NCBI GenBank assembly: GCA_045110675.1
Contig: JBGCGJ010000045.1
Coordinates: 1 to 55,591, forward strand
DNA length: 55,591 bases
Source of the DNA: JBALVT01 sp045110675
GTDB taxonomy: Bacteria > Pseudomonadota > Gammaproteobacteria > Pseudomonadales > Halieaceae
Direction of reading: 5' to 3'
Part shown: piece by piece, positions 25,859 through 35,071 of the stretch
How positions within the stretch are numbered: position 1 is the first letter of the stretch
Layout: the number at the start of each line of letters is the position of its first letter
The notes under the pieces: generated by a model
Seen by the model: the letters and a program-made list of their open reading frames with translations, nothing else
Told to the model about the DNA's origin: nothing
Database searches by the model: none
Made by a program: the position numbers and the translations under genes

Positions 25859-26980
25859 TCAATAATTTTTTGCGATGGTTAATCCGCCCCAAATAACGGT
25901 GCGATCTCCCGCCCCAGTATCCAGTTCCGAGCTGTGACCACGTATTGTGTAACTCACGCGATAACCGTTTGAGAACGCGTGTGTATAACCCGCCCAGGCT
26001 TCGACAATCGCGTGGTTAAGGTCTGAAGAGTCATATTCCACCGCGCTGTCTCTAAACTGACCCTGCAGAAACGCGTTGTAAGCCCTCACTTTGAAGGCCA
26101 TACCGGCCGAGAAGTAACTTTCTCGATAAACTTTGCCCAGTGTCAGCGGCACAGAGTGCTCGCGATAATTGGCAAGTTCGGGGTTAAAAGACTGCCAACG
26201 CGTGGCAATGCGTCCGAGCCTAACACTGACTCCATAGCTCAGTTCACTCAAATAACCCACCGACCCTTGAAGCGATGTTTTGACTTCGACGTTTGGATGT
26301 CCAGTCGGCCAAAGTCGTTGGCGAGCTATGCTATATCGTGCAGTTAACTCACCCCCGTCCGAAATTTGATGACGCCATCCCTGGGCCTTATTGGAGTCGA
26401 TGACCGAGTGAACTTCGTTCTGCAAGTCGCCGACAACATCGAGGCCCAAAACGCCCACAGTGAGCGTGCTGCGCCATACAACATCTGGTCTAACATCGGC
26501 GTGTTCCCGGGAGTTTGAAAAATACAGCAAGCTGGCGTAAGGCCTGTCTTCACTGTTAGCGTCTCTGCGCGAGATATCTTCGGGTGTGAATCCATACAGT
26601 CCAATCTCAGTACTGTGCGTATTCACCGTACCGCCCAAGACTGAAAATCCCGCCTGGGAATCCAACCAGGATAATGGCGTGTTAAGAGACCATTTAGTGT
26701 AGGGTGCGGCTTCGCTAGAGAGGCTTGCACTCACTCCATAGGTATAGTCCTGGTCGCGAGACCCAGGGACGAGTACATCGTTGTCGAATGCGAATGACCA
26801 ACTTTGGTCGTCCTTATGTGAGCGCGCGCTGTGCTCAGCTTTCTCGAATTTGAGAGGTTGAATCAACAGCTCTGAATTGGTCTCCAATACAGTAGAACCC
26901 CAGCTAGGTGCGGAGTTAGTCAATACAATCCCGAGGGAGAGAGCCAGACATAACCGACTAGTTTTAAACCCGATGATCAT
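25859..26980 (-). CDS. lpxR: LpxR-family (DUF2219) outer-membrane lipid A deacylase
   Basis: A 373-residue exported outer-membrane barrel of the LpxR/DUF2219 family. A signal peptide is followed by an extra stretch of about 40 residues and then WSFAFDNDVLVPGSRDQDYTYG, holding the Asn-Asp pair of the active site, GLYGFTPEDI, EDRPYASLLYFSN, and NEVHSVI with the catalytic-type His. LpxR removes the 3'-acyloxyacyl chain of lipid A in a calcium-dependent way. The ATG at 26980 follows AAGGA. Two TetR-type operators lie within its 93-bp upstream gap, next to the tetR gene, so it is probably repressed and inducible. Confidence 0.83.
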   Translation of the reverse strand: MIIGFKTSRLCLALSLGIVLTNSAPSWGSTVLETNSELLIQPLKFEKAEHSARSHKDDQSWSFAFDNDVLVPGSRDQDYTYGVSASLSSEAAPYTKWSLNTPLSWLDSQAGFSVLGGTVNTHSTEIGLYGFTPEDISRRDANSEDRPYASLLYFSNSREHADVRPDVVWRSTLTVGVLGLDVVGDLQNEVHSVIDSNKAQGWRHQISDGGELTARYSIARQRLWPTGHPNVEVKTSLQGSVGYLSELSYGVSVRLGRIATRWQSFNPELANYREHSVPLTLGKVYRESYFSAGMAFKVRAYNAFLQGQFRDSAVEYDSSDLNHAIVEAWAGYTHAFSNGYRVSYTIRGHSSELDTGAGDRTVIWGGLTIAKNY

Positions 26981-27001
26981 TGGTGTATTCCTTATCTTTT
27001 A

Positions 27002-27019
27002 AAGACGACCAGTCGTCTT
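27002..27019. promoter_or_regulatory. TetR operator 1, upstream of lpxR
   Basis: AAGACGACCAGTCGTCTT, a near-perfect 18-bp palindrome (centre CA). Its centre is 37 bp from the second copy. Confidence 0.85.
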
Positions 27020-27038
27020 TTTAAATTGCTGAGTAATT

Positions 27039-27056
27039 AAGACGACCGGTCGTCTT
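27039..27056. promoter_or_regulatory. TetR operator 2, between tetR and lpxR
   Basis: AAGACGACCGGTCGTCTT, a perfect 18-bp palindrome just 18 bp downstream of the tetR stop. Confidence 0.88.
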
Positions 27057-27073
27057 TTTAGTTCCAAAATTTT

Positions 27074-27658
27074 TTAGACAGCTAAAACCTTCGGCAACAA
27101 ACTGAGGAAGGCATCCAGAGGTTCGCGAGACTTTTCCGCCTTCATTCTCAAAAGCGCACCCTGCCAGCCGTTAAACAAGAAATTTGCCGTAGCGGGACAG
27201 TCTTGATCCACACTGATATCACCTCGCTGACTCGCTTCCGTGAGCACTTGTGCGATCAAGTCCGTGATACTACCCAGCGTTTGCTTGACGGTTTGGCGAA
27301 TGAGTTCACTGCTGTCAGCCATCTCCTGACACATATTGCCCATGAAGCAGCCAATCCTAAATTCGCTGACACAGGCCGTGTCAGCTTGGGAGTTGAAAAA
27401 TGCATCCAGCCTATCGAGGGGATTCCGTGTACGATCGCGCAAAACAGCCTCTGCCTGCTGAAAATTCTGTGACGCTACCCGCTCAATTGCCTCAATGGCA
27501 AATACCTCCTTACTATCGAAATAAGTATAGAAGGAACCCTTTGGGACGGCCGCCGCATCTACAATGTCTTTAACACTGGTGCCGTTGTATCCTCTGATCT
27601 GCATAACCTCAAGACCAAGTTCCAGGAGGCGCTCTTTTTTGGCTTCGTGTTTGTTCAT
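27074..27658 (-). CDS. TetR-family transcriptional repressor
   Basis: A TetR regulator of about 194 residues. The N-terminal helix-turn-helix reads GYNGTSVKDIVDAAAVPKG followed by SFYTYFDSKE, the canonical TetR block; the C-terminal ligand domain contains CFMGNMCQEMAD. I start at the ATG at 27658; the frame opens at 27700 but that part holds an operator. The same palindrome occurs over its own start (27668-27685) and twice upstream of lpxR, so it very likely represses both itself and lpxR. Ligand unknown. lpxR follows 93 bp downstream on the same strand. Confidence 0.92.
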   Translation of the reverse strand: MNKHEAKKERLLELGLEVMQIRGYNGTSVKDIVDAAAVPKGSFYTYFDSKEVFAIEAIERVASQNFQQAEAVLRDRTRNPLDRLDAFFNSQADTACVSEFRIGCFMGNMCQEMADSSELIRQTVKQTLGSITDLIAQVLTEASQRGDISVDQDCPATANFLFNGWQGALLRMKAEKSREPLDAFLSLLPKVLAV

Positions 27659-27667
27659 AGAGCGAAA

Positions 27668-27685
27668 TATACGACCGGTCATCTT
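27668..27685. promoter_or_regulatory. TetR operator 3, upstream of tetR
   Basis: TATACGACCGGTCATCTT matches the core ACGACCGGTCrTC of the two operators before lpxR. It ends 10 bp from the tetR ATG, so binding would block translation-start-proximal transcription and give autoregulation. Confidence 0.75.
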
Positions 27686-27734
27686 TTTTGTCAAGAGCAA
27701 CCATCACCGAACCAAATAGATTGGCTTCCCCGAT

Positions 27735-29273
27735 TCAGTTTTTGAGCAAAAAATCCGAAGTTCGTTCTGCCAAAGCATGAATTGTAAACGTCGTGTTGGC
27801 GTGAGAACCGGTAGGGAAGGTGCTCTGACCCGCGATCACCAGATTGGGAATCTCATGGCTTACCCCATAGCCGTCACAGACAGAGTTGTCGGCCGAAGTT
27901 CCCATGATGGTGCCTCCCATGATGTGCTGTGCAACCATGGGGCCGGTCCAGGCATGCTCGGCCCCGGAAGCTTTAACAATCTCGAGACCTTCTTTCCTGG
28001 CCTGTTCAAGCAGTGCAAGGCCATCCGGAGACACTTGATAAATTACTTTGGCCTGCGGCATCCCGAAGCGATCGCGTTTTTCATCCAGTACAATCTGGTT
28101 TTCCTCCAAGGGTTGATCTTCGCAGACCGCGCCCATTGACGCCATGCGTTTACTAGCAACCTTCATAAAGTCCTTCAGTTTCTCTCCATAAAGATCGGGA
28201 CGCGACATGGTAATACCCATTAAATCATTGGGCTTGAGAACCAGCCCTATTTCCCAGTGTCGCCCGCCAAAGACCCCGTCGGGGTTTCCCGTTTTGTCTG
28301 GTTTGGCAGAGTAAAGATGACCGCCAGTTGCGCCTAAATGACACTGGGTCTCCTCACCGTAGAGGCCATAGATCATAACGCTTGGGTGAACCATCAAATA
28401 CTTACCCAAGGTTCCACTGCGGTTTGACAGTCCGCCGGGAGCAGAGTTGAGTAAAATACGCGTGTTTTCGAGCGTGTAGGCACCCAGTACAACGGTTTCC
28501 GCATCCTGCTGCTGCCGATCTCCATTTTGATCGACGTATTCAACGCCTGTCGCCCGAGTTCCACTTTTATCGGTCAACACGCGGGTCACGTGGCTATTTG
28601 GCTGGAATACCGCACCGGCTTTCTCAGCGCGTGGAAAATAGGTCATCAAGGGGTTGGCGATGGCGCCTATCGGACAGCCCGAATCACACCAGCCATCCCA
28701 TATACACGCCGGCCGCCCTTTGTACGGTTTGGATAACACCGTAATTGGAATGGGTGAGGTCGAAATACCCTTGCTTTTAAAACCTTTTCCCAACAAGTCG
28801 GCGTGGCGAAACGTGGGTATAGGAGGCAGTGGATAAGCGGCGCCCGGTGGACGCCAGGGCTCCTGTGAAGCGTCTCCCGACATGCCGACGAATTCCTGCA
28901 CCTTGTCATAATAGGGTTGAACATCTTTGTAACTGATCGGCCAATCCAAACCGCGATCATGGGTAGTCTTGATGTTGAAATCGGACTCATCAAACCTCGG
29001 CCAGACACCGTAGTGATGAGCCGCTGCCCCACCGTAGCCACGCCCGGCGTTAAAATTCATATGAATACGATCTTTGCCGCCAAACTCGTCGACGTGGGGG
29101 GTCGCCCATTTCAGGCGTCGGCCCCAAAGTTGTGAGCTGTACAGATCTTCCGCTTTTCGTTCAGGTCCGGATTCGAGCACCAGCACCTGCTTGCCCGCTT
29201 CCGCCAGTCGCGCTGCAAAAACCATCGCAACGGCACCCGCACCGACAATAACCACATCTACTTTTTTGCTCAT
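27735..29273 (-). CDS. GMC oxidoreductase, FAD subunit with predicted 3Fe-4S site
   Basis: A 512-residue GMC-family flavoprotein like the large subunit of gluconate, fructose or FAD-glucose dehydrogenases. The FAD motif near the N terminus is GAGAVA, where the third Gly is Ala. Cys190, Cys196 and Cys200 have the C-x5-C-x3-C spacing known to hold a 3Fe-4S cluster in FAD-glucose dehydrogenase. The C-terminal active site is GSHANTTFTIHALAER. No signal peptide: it is probably carried across the membrane with the Tat-signal small subunit encoded 33 bp upstream. The ATG at 29273 is preferred over a GTG at 29288. No cytochrome subunit is nearby. Confidence 0.88.
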   Translation of the reverse strand: MSKKVDVVIVGAGAVAMVFAARLAEAGKQVLVLESGPERKAEDLYSSQLWGRRLKWATPHVDEFGGKDRIHMNFNAGRGYGGAAAHHYGVWPRFDESDFNIKTTHDRGLDWPISYKDVQPYYDKVQEFVGMSGDASQEPWRPPGAAYPLPPIPTFRHADLLGKGFKSKGISTSPIPITVLSKPYKGRPACIWDGWCDSGCPIGAIANPLMTYFPRAEKAGAVFQPNSHVTRVLTDKSGTRATGVEYVDQNGDRQQQDAETVVLGAYTLENTRILLNSAPGGLSNRSGTLGKYLMVHPSVMIYGLYGEETQCHLGATGGHLYSAKPDKTGNPDGVFGGRHWEIGLVLKPNDLMGITMSRPDLYGEKLKDFMKVASKRMASMGAVCEDQPLEENQIVLDEKRDRFGMPQAKVIYQVSPDGLALLEQARKEGLEIVKASGAEHAWTGPMVAQHIMGGTIMGTSADNSVCDGYGVSHEIPNLVIAGQSTFPTGSHANTTFTIHALAERTSDFLLKN

Positions 29274-29306
29274 ACCGTGCACCCACACTTTATTTTTAAC
29301 AGACGC

Positions 29307-29864
29307 TTACCAGTTAGCTGGTGGTTCTATGTGTGCCAAATAAGGTATACCCAGTTTTGCAAAACCTTCCATGGTGCCGTACATCGAATCCACGACGTCA
29401 TTGCGTAAACACAAATAGACCGCCGGTGAGGGAGGCCCTTGCCAACCTTCAGGCTGCTCGGGGAACAGGCTTCCCACAAGCTGGTCCTGCAGGCCACTAT
29501 TTAGCTGATCAAACTTCTTGCTGTGTTTGACTTGAGCGTAAGCATCTAGCGCTCTAACACTAGCCTTATAGAACTCCGCATAGGGGGGCTCCACGTGAAA
29601 ATATCGCGCCACCAGCAGACAGTCGTTGGGGTCCCTGGTGAGTTGTTCATCAATAAAATGGACAACGCCGGCCTGCACCGATCCAGGCAGCAATACATCC
29701 GCCACCGCTTCCAGGGTTTGAAACTCAGACGTACTCAGGATTTTCGGCGGAATACTTTTGGCCTTCGCTTCGGCAGGAGAGAGCAACAAGTGCGGACCAG
29801 CGATGGTAGCCACCACAATGCCAATGCCGCTTTCTTTTAAAAACTTTCGACGAACTGGATCCAT
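29307..29864 (-). CDS. Gluconate 2-dehydrogenase subunit 3-like Tat protein
   Basis: A 185-residue small subunit of the gluconate dehydrogenase gamma family. The N terminus has a twin-arginine signal (DPVRRKFLKESG) with a hydrophobic run and AEA cleavage region. The body holds LSTSEFQTLEAVADVLLPGS, typical of the family. Such subunits act as a Tat escort for the FAD subunit, which has no signal of its own. The FAD-subunit gene follows 33 bp downstream; the ABM gene lies 36 bp upstream on the same strand. Confidence 0.85.
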   Translation of the reverse strand: MDPVRRKFLKESGIGIVVATIAGPHLLLSPAEAKAKSIPPKILSTSEFQTLEAVADVLLPGSVQAGVVHFIDEQLTRDPNDCLLVARYFHVEPPYAEFYKASVRALDAYAQVKHSKKFDQLNSGLQDQLVGSLFPEQPEGWQGPPSPAVYLCLRNDVVDSMYGTMEGFAKLGIPYLAHIEPPANW

Positions 29865-29900
29865 ACCCTGCTCCCGATTGATTATTCGAAGGGGTCGAAC

Positions 29901-30320
29901 TTAAAGCCCGGTAGGCGTGTAATGTACCGTGTCGATATCAGTGGCAAGAATAGCAAGGATGTCGGTCAAGCCCCCCGCCTCCGCAACACCGCCGATGAAC
30001 TCCATATGATCCTCAATGCTAGGCCACTGTTCGACCAATAGCACATCGTCAACGCCTTCAATCCCGGTAAAAACCTCAACCGAACTGCACAGCGGATGTG
30101 CCCGGGTAGCGGCGATCGCATCCGTCATTAGTTCGAGCAATTCATCGCGTAGACCAGGCTTGGCCGTTAATCTGACTCGCGCAGTGATTGTCATAGTTTT
30201 TGCCTCTGCTTTATTAGAATAGATTCCAGTTCGAATCACACTGGTGGCAACCAAGCCGGCTCCCGTCATTTTTAGTAAATCTCTACGTTTCAGTTCAGTC
30301 CTCAGTATCGCGGCGAACAT
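29901..30320 (-). CDS. Tat-exported ABM-domain (putative quinol monooxygenase) protein
   Basis: A 139-residue protein with a twin-arginine-type signal (LKRRDLLKMTGAG, then a hydrophobic run and KAEAK) and a C-terminal antibiotic-biosynthesis-monooxygenase domain of about 95 residues (ITARVRLTAKPGLRDEL, VFTGIEGVDDVLLVEQWPS). It is the first gene of the three-gene unit with the gluconate dehydrogenase-like subunits. An exported ABM domain is uncommon, and its folded-state export may reflect a bound cofactor. Substrate unknown. Confidence 0.78.
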   Translation of the reverse strand: MFAAILRTELKRRDLLKMTGAGLVATSVIRTGIYSNKAEAKTMTITARVRLTAKPGLRDELLELMTDAIAATRAHPLCSSVEVFTGIEGVDDVLLVEQWPSIEDHMEFIGGVAEAGGLTDILAILATDIDTVHYTPTGL

Positions 30321-30520
30321 GCAGTTCTCGCACCAGCTCCAAACAGACTAACAAAGATTCTATCGAGCTACTATCCATTATTGCTAACAAGTAGACTAAG
30401 ACAAATAGGACCGGGCATTATCTATAGAGCTGAGTTGTTGGATATCTCGAAGTATTGCGGTACTTTGATGAATACGCTGACTTAATTGTGACAAACGTTG
30501 CCAAGACTAGGTAAGTAACG

Positions 30521-32227
30521 ATGAACTATCTATGGATACCATGCGGTAAAGGGTTAATACTGGGAAGCATACTCAGCGCCATGGCTCTTTTTTTGAGTGC
30601 CTGCACACAGCCCGCTACCGACGCGTCGTCTCAGTCAGCAGCTGCGCAAGAAATTAGAGCCTTATCGGGCCCGCGCCCAAATCTCCTGGTCATTATGGTG
30701 GACGATCTAGGCTACTCCGATCTCGGCGCCTTCGGTGGTGATATAGAAACGCCGGCAATTGATCGACTCGCGTTAGAGGGAGTACGTTTGGGCGCGTTTT
30801 ACACAGCACCCACTTGTTCGCCTACCCGAGCTGCGCTGTTGAGCGGGACAGACCCACACATCGCCGGGCTCGGTAATATGGCGGAACTCTTGTCCGAGAA
30901 TCAACGTGGCCAACCAGGGTACGAGGGTCACCTGAATAACCGCGTAGTCTCCGTTGCCTCACTGCTTCGCGATGCTGGCTACCATACGACCATGACCGGT
31001 AAGTGGCACCTCGGCCTGGAAGAAGCACAGAGTCCTGCTGCCCGCGGATTTACCCACTCCTTCGCGTTGCTGCATGGCGGTGCAGGACACTTTGACGACG
31101 TTGGCCTGCGGCCGGCGGAACCCAAAGCTCTGTATCGAGAGAATGGTCTGCCAGCGCAATGGCCTACCGGGCGCTACTCAAGCGATTTCTACACTGAAAA
31201 GCTGATTGAATACCTTAAGAAAAACGATGACGATAAGCCATTTTTCGCCTATCTCGCATTTACCGCTGTTCATTGGCCACTGCAGGCTCCTGACGAACTC
31301 ATTGAAAAATACCGAGGTCGATACGACGAAGGCTGGGATGCGCTTCGCAAGCAGCGCCTGAGTGGTTTGCAACATGTCGGTCTGTTAACTGCACCAGTGG
31401 AAACCGTACCTCCGCCGGGCCACCGCTCTTGGGATTCGCTCTCCCAAGAAGAACAATCCCTGGCGGCACGCAAAATGGAGGTCTACGCCGCGATGGTCGA
31501 CAGCATTGACCAAAACGTTCAGCGCCTCGTCACGTATCTGAAGGACAGCGGCGAACTGGACAACACCACCATATTATTTCTCTCGGACAATGGTGCCGAA
31601 GGAACACCGCTGGAAAACAGTCCAATGCTGGATGGCTGGATCGAGCGCTTTGACAATAGTCTTGAAAATATGGGTCGCCATGATTCCTACATTTTCTATG
31701 GGCCCAGTTGGGCGCATGCGTCAACAGCTCCAGGCAAGCACTACAAGAGCCATGTTTCGGAGGGCGGCGTTCATGTGCCCGCATTTATTTGGCGCAAGGA
31801 TATGGTGCATGCTGAATCTATTGCCCTTGCCCCCGCCACAGTAATGGATATTGCGCCGACCCTACTGGACATAGCGCAGATTCAATATCCCAAAACTTAT
31901 CGCGGTAAACCGCTCAGTGGACAGAGAGGGTTTAGCTTACAACGCTTGATTGATGACCCCTCTGCGATCATTCACGCGCAAGATGCGGCCTTCGGGATGG
32001 AACTATTCGGACGAAAAGCACTGCGCCAGGGCAAATGGAAGCTTTACCAAACACCGCCTCCCTTTGGCAGCGGTGAATGGGAGCTGTACAACGTGGAGGA
32101 GGACTTGGGCGAATCAAATAATGTGGCAGCCCAACACTCTGAAATAGTGGCGCACCTCACCGAAGCCTGGAATGACTATGCACGAGAAGTGGGTGTAGTT
32201 TTGCCAAAGGGACCGTCAGGTTACTAA
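30521..32227 (+). CDS. Arylsulfatase-type sulfatase, lipoprotein
   Basis: A 568-residue type I sulfatase. Residues 1-28 are a lipoprotein signal ending in LSAC (lipidated Cys28). Catalytic features: metal-binding DD at 61-62 (MVDDLGY), the formylglycine site C99-S-P-T-R followed by AALLSG, the GKWHLG motif, and SDNGAEGTP. Cys99 must be converted to formylglycine by an FGE-type enzyme not present in the window. It hydrolyses a sulfate ester in the periplasm or at the cell surface; no carbohydrate-active partner is adjacent, so the substrate could be aryl, steroid or sugar sulfate. Divergent from the Tat-ABM gene. Confidence 0.9.
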   Translation: MNYLWIPCGKGLILGSILSAMALFLSACTQPATDASSQSAAAQEIRALSGPRPNLLVIMVDDLGYSDLGAFGGDIETPAIDRLALEGVRLGAFYTAPTCSPTRAALLSGTDPHIAGLGNMAELLSENQRGQPGYEGHLNNRVVSVASLLRDAGYHTTMTGKWHLGLEEAQSPAARGFTHSFALLHGGAGHFDDVGLRPAEPKALYRENGLPAQWPTGRYSSDFYTEKLIEYLKKNDDDKPFFAYLAFTAVHWPLQAPDELIEKYRGRYDEGWDALRKQRLSGLQHVGLLTAPVETVPPPGHRSWDSLSQEEQSLAARKMEVYAAMVDSIDQNVQRLVTYLKDSGELDNTTILFLSDNGAEGTPLENSPMLDGWIERFDNSLENMGRHDSYIFYGPSWAHASTAPGKHYKSHVSEGGVHVPAFIWRKDMVHAESIALAPATVMDIAPTLLDIAQIQYPKTYRGKPLSGQRGFSLQRLIDDPSAIIHAQDAAFGMELFGRKALRQGKWKLYQTPPPFGSGEWELYNVEEDLGESNNVAAQHSEIVAHLTEAWNDYAREVGVVLPKGPSGY

Positions 32228-32290
32228 GATTGACAGGCCTTGGCGGCTCAATGGGAGACTTGCGGTCAGGGCGCTATCACCGAGTGTCGT

Positions 32291-33391
32291 TCAAGGAATC
32301 AGAACGGGCTTCAAGGCCTTGCCAGACTCCATATCTCTCACTGCTGTTTCGATTTCGTCCAGAGCATAGGTGGTGATTAACCGATCCAGCGGAAATTGCC
32401 CACCTTGATATAGAGCGATTAATTTGGGAATGAACTCTCGCGGAATACTGTCTCCTTCGACAATACCTTTTACCGTACGACCGAACATAATGCTATTCAT
32501 ATCGAGCGTGACCTCGGTGCCCAAAGGCGATGCGCCGATCAATCCGCAGGTGCCGTTGACTATCAGAGCGTCTACGCTCTGGCGCAAAACAGCGGGGATG
32601 GCCGTGCACTCCAAAGAATAATCTGCCCCGTATTTTGTGATTTCATGGCAGCGAGCTACAGGGTCTTCCTCTGTTGGATCGATGCTGTGTGTGGCACCCA
32701 TTTCTTCGGCGAGCTCCCTGCGTCCAGCCAATGGATCCACGGCAATTATTGTTCCGCAACCGGAAATTTTAGCTGCAAGTATCGCCGATATTCCAACCGA
32801 CCCGCAGCCAAATACTGCAAGAGAGGAACCCGCTGCAGGTTGCAATGTATTCATTACGGCGCCAGCGCCAGTTTGAATGCCGCACCCCAGAGGGCCAAGA
32901 TGTTCAAGCGGGACGGTGGTATTTTCTGGAACTTTCACGGCGCTTGAGGCTTTCGCAATCGCGTAATCCGCAAAAGATGACTGGCCGAAGAACATGCCGT
33001 GAACCGGAATACCCTCTTTGCTCAAGGTGGTACTGCCATCGTCACGGGCGCAGGAAAAGTTACGGGGAAAAATTTCCAGGCAGTGTGAAGGCTCACCCAC
33101 TTGGCAATTTACACACGCTCCACAACTGCGATAGCTCATGACGACTGCGTCGCCCTTACAGAATTCCGTGACCTTCGCGCCAACAGCCTGAACAATTCCC
33201 GAGCCCTCGTGACCGAATACACTTGGCATAGGTACGGGATATACCTGGGCCCGACAAATCAGATCGGTGTGACAGACCCCCACTCCAGCGACCTTCACCA
33301 GAAGTTCGTCGTCTTGCAGCGCATCCATATCTAACTCCTCGATCGCAAATGGCGTCGAAGGTTCTCTCACTACTGCGGCACGGGTTTTCAT
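32291..33391 (-). CDS. Zinc-dependent alcohol dehydrogenase, aryl-alcohol type
   Basis: A 366-residue medium-chain dehydrogenase. Catalytic zinc ligands are Cys40 and His61 (GHEGSG), and structural zinc ligands are Cys90, Cys93, Cys96 and Cys104. The Rossmann motif is FGCGSVG. The arrangement resembles benzyl-alcohol (XylB-like) dehydrogenases, but the substrate is not proven. The ATG at 33391 follows AGGAAG; the frame opens at 33418. It lies directly downstream of an acyl-CoA ligase gene (28 bp), so oxidation of an alcohol and CoA activation of the derived acid may be linked, with an aldehyde dehydrogenase missing here. Confidence 0.88.
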   Translation of the reverse strand: MKTRAAVVREPSTPFAIEELDMDALQDDELLVKVAGVGVCHTDLICRAQVYPVPMPSVFGHEGSGIVQAVGAKVTEFCKGDAVVMSYRSCGACVNCQVGEPSHCLEIFPRNFSCARDDGSTTLSKEGIPVHGMFFGQSSFADYAIAKASSAVKVPENTTVPLEHLGPLGCGIQTGAGAVMNTLQPAAGSSLAVFGCGSVGISAILAAKISGCGTIIAVDPLAGRRELAEEMGATHSIDPTEEDPVARCHEITKYGADYSLECTAIPAVLRQSVDALIVNGTCGLIGASPLGTEVTLDMNSIMFGRTVKGIVEGDSIPREFIPKLIALYQGGQFPLDRLITTYALDEIETAVRDMESGKALKPVLIP

Positions 33392-33419
33392 GGTTTTACT
33401 TCCTATTGAGCTAGTCAAA

Positions 33420-35036
33420 CTAACGCTTCACTTCAAAACTCGACTGCTTTCTGTCCCAGGTCGCTTGCGTCACACCTATTTCCCGCAATCTAAATTTCTG
33501 AACCTTATTGGTCGGTGTATAAGGCAAGCTTTCAACAAACTCCATGTAGCGAGGCACAAAGTAATGCGGAGCATTGTCATTGATAAACTCGCACAATGAC
33601 TCGTGTGACTGATCAGCGCCGGGTCGCAACACCACGTTGATTTTTACCTCGTGCTCACTCTCTACTTCTTCTGACGCTATGCCAAACACAGCGACATCGG
33701 CAACATCCGGATGACGGCGCAGCACGCTCTCCACTTCCAAGGTGGAGATATTTCTCCCGGCATAGCGCAGAGCATCTTTTTTCCGGTCGACAAAAAAGTA
33801 AGTACCCGTGGTGGGATCTTGTCTCGCCATATCTCCGGTCAGGTACCAGCCATCTCTATAGGCCTGTTCAGTGGCTTCAGGGTTATTGAAGTAGCCGTTA
33901 AACAAAACATAGGGTGCCAGTGGTTTAATACAAATCTCACCCGCTTTCCCTACGGAAACTTCCTTTCCATCATCATCACGCAGGGAAATTTCAGTGTCGG
34001 CAATAGGGAAACCCAGGGCGTAGACCGGAACATCCTCACGATTCTCAAGTTGCGTCAGGACTAACTGACATTCACTTTGGCCGAGGCCGGTTCGCAGCAA
34101 CTTGAGATTGAAGCGCTGCTCGAACTTGCCCCATAGATCCGGTGGCATCGGCACAATTTGAGCTACCCTCAGTGACGTTTTGGCATCGTTTTCATGAGCC
34201 GGGGCATTCGCCAGAAACACACCCATGGCGCCAATCGCAAATGTCTGGGTCGCTTGAAAGTGCTCTACTCGCGCCCAGAAATCTGTAACTGAAAACTTCG
34301 CCTCTATCACACAGGGGATGCCTTCTATCAAGGCTCGAAAAATACTGGTGATCCAGGCAGCCGTATTGAACAATGGAAGAACGCAATAGATGATGTCCCC
34401 TTCGCGGGAGTCGTATTGAACACTACAGCCCTCCACGATCGCGCGAACCCAGACATTGTAACTTTGCATGACGCCCTTGGATTTCCCGGTGGTTCCGGAG
34501 GTCCACAGGATGGCGCAGGTGTCACCGTAGTCCAACTGCAAGCCCTCGAAACTTATGGGTTCACTGGCAGCCAGTTCACTGTAGGCTATGGCGCCTTCGA
34601 GTTGCGATGCCTGGCCGTCATCAATAAGAACTGTCCTGGGAATGGAAAGCTTCGGAGCAATTTCGAGTATTCGCGATTGATACTGCGAGTCGGTCACCAA
34701 TGCTTCACACTCACTTCGCTGTAGCGTATCGAGTAGCCACTCACCCTTGTAATCGGTACATATCGGAATCCAGATCGCCCCCAGCTTATTAATCGCGAGG
34801 GCGAGCATAACCATTTCCACCCGGTTACCCATTAGCAGCGCGACTCGATCTCCCTTTGCCAAACCTGTGTTTGACAATCCTGCAGCGAGGCGTGCAGTAA
34901 CATGCTCGGCCTCTGCGAAGGTAATACTCTGGGCGTCGGTTATCAGGAATGACGTATTCGGGCTCTGCTGGGCCTGCCGGGCAAGCATCTTCGAAAAGGT
35001 TCGATCATTGGTATCTCGCAAATCAAGTTTATTCAC
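33420..35036 (-). CDS. AMP-dependent acyl-CoA synthetase
   Basis: A 538-residue ANL-family ligase that activates a carboxylic acid with ATP and CoA. The P-loop is TSGTTGKSKGV at 179-189, then GLGQSE, the adenylate motif GWYLTGDMA, the hinge DRKKDALRYAGRNIS, and the C-terminal catalytic Lys in TNKVQKFRL. It resembles CaiC-like carnitine or medium-chain/aryl ligases; the substrate is unknown. The start is a GTG at 35036; no ATG fits as well. It is cotranscribed with the alcohol dehydrogenase downstream. An inverted repeat in its upstream gap may be an operator. Confidence 0.88.
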   Translation of the reverse strand: MNKLDLRDTNDRTFSKMLARQAQQSPNTSFLITDAQSITFAEAEHVTARLAAGLSNTGLAKGDRVALLMGNRVEMVMLALAINKLGAIWIPICTDYKGEWLLDTLQRSECEALVTDSQYQSRILEIAPKLSIPRTVLIDDGQASQLEGAIAYSELAASEPISFEGLQLDYGDTCAILWTSGTTGKSKGVMQSYNVWVRAIVEGCSVQYDSREGDIIYCVLPLFNTAAWITSIFRALIEGIPCVIEAKFSVTDFWARVEHFQATQTFAIGAMGVFLANAPAHENDAKTSLRVAQIVPMPPDLWGKFEQRFNLKLLRTGLGQSECQLVLTQLENREDVPVYALGFPIADTEISLRDDDGKEVSVGKAGEICIKPLAPYVLFNGYFNNPEATEQAYRDGWYLTGDMARQDPTTGTYFFVDRKKDALRYAGRNISTLEVESVLRRHPDVADVAVFGIASEEVESEHEVKINVVLRPGADQSHESLCEFINDNAPHYFVPRYMEFVESLPYTPTNKVQKFRLREIGVTQATWDRKQSSFEVKR

Positions 35037-35071
35037 AATTTAATGGTCCCGCGCTATTGGGTTCTGGATTA

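Noticed and set aside
30450..30465. AAGTA / TACTT inverted repeat upstream of the sulfatase as an operator
   Set aside because: Arms of 5 bp are within chance expectation.
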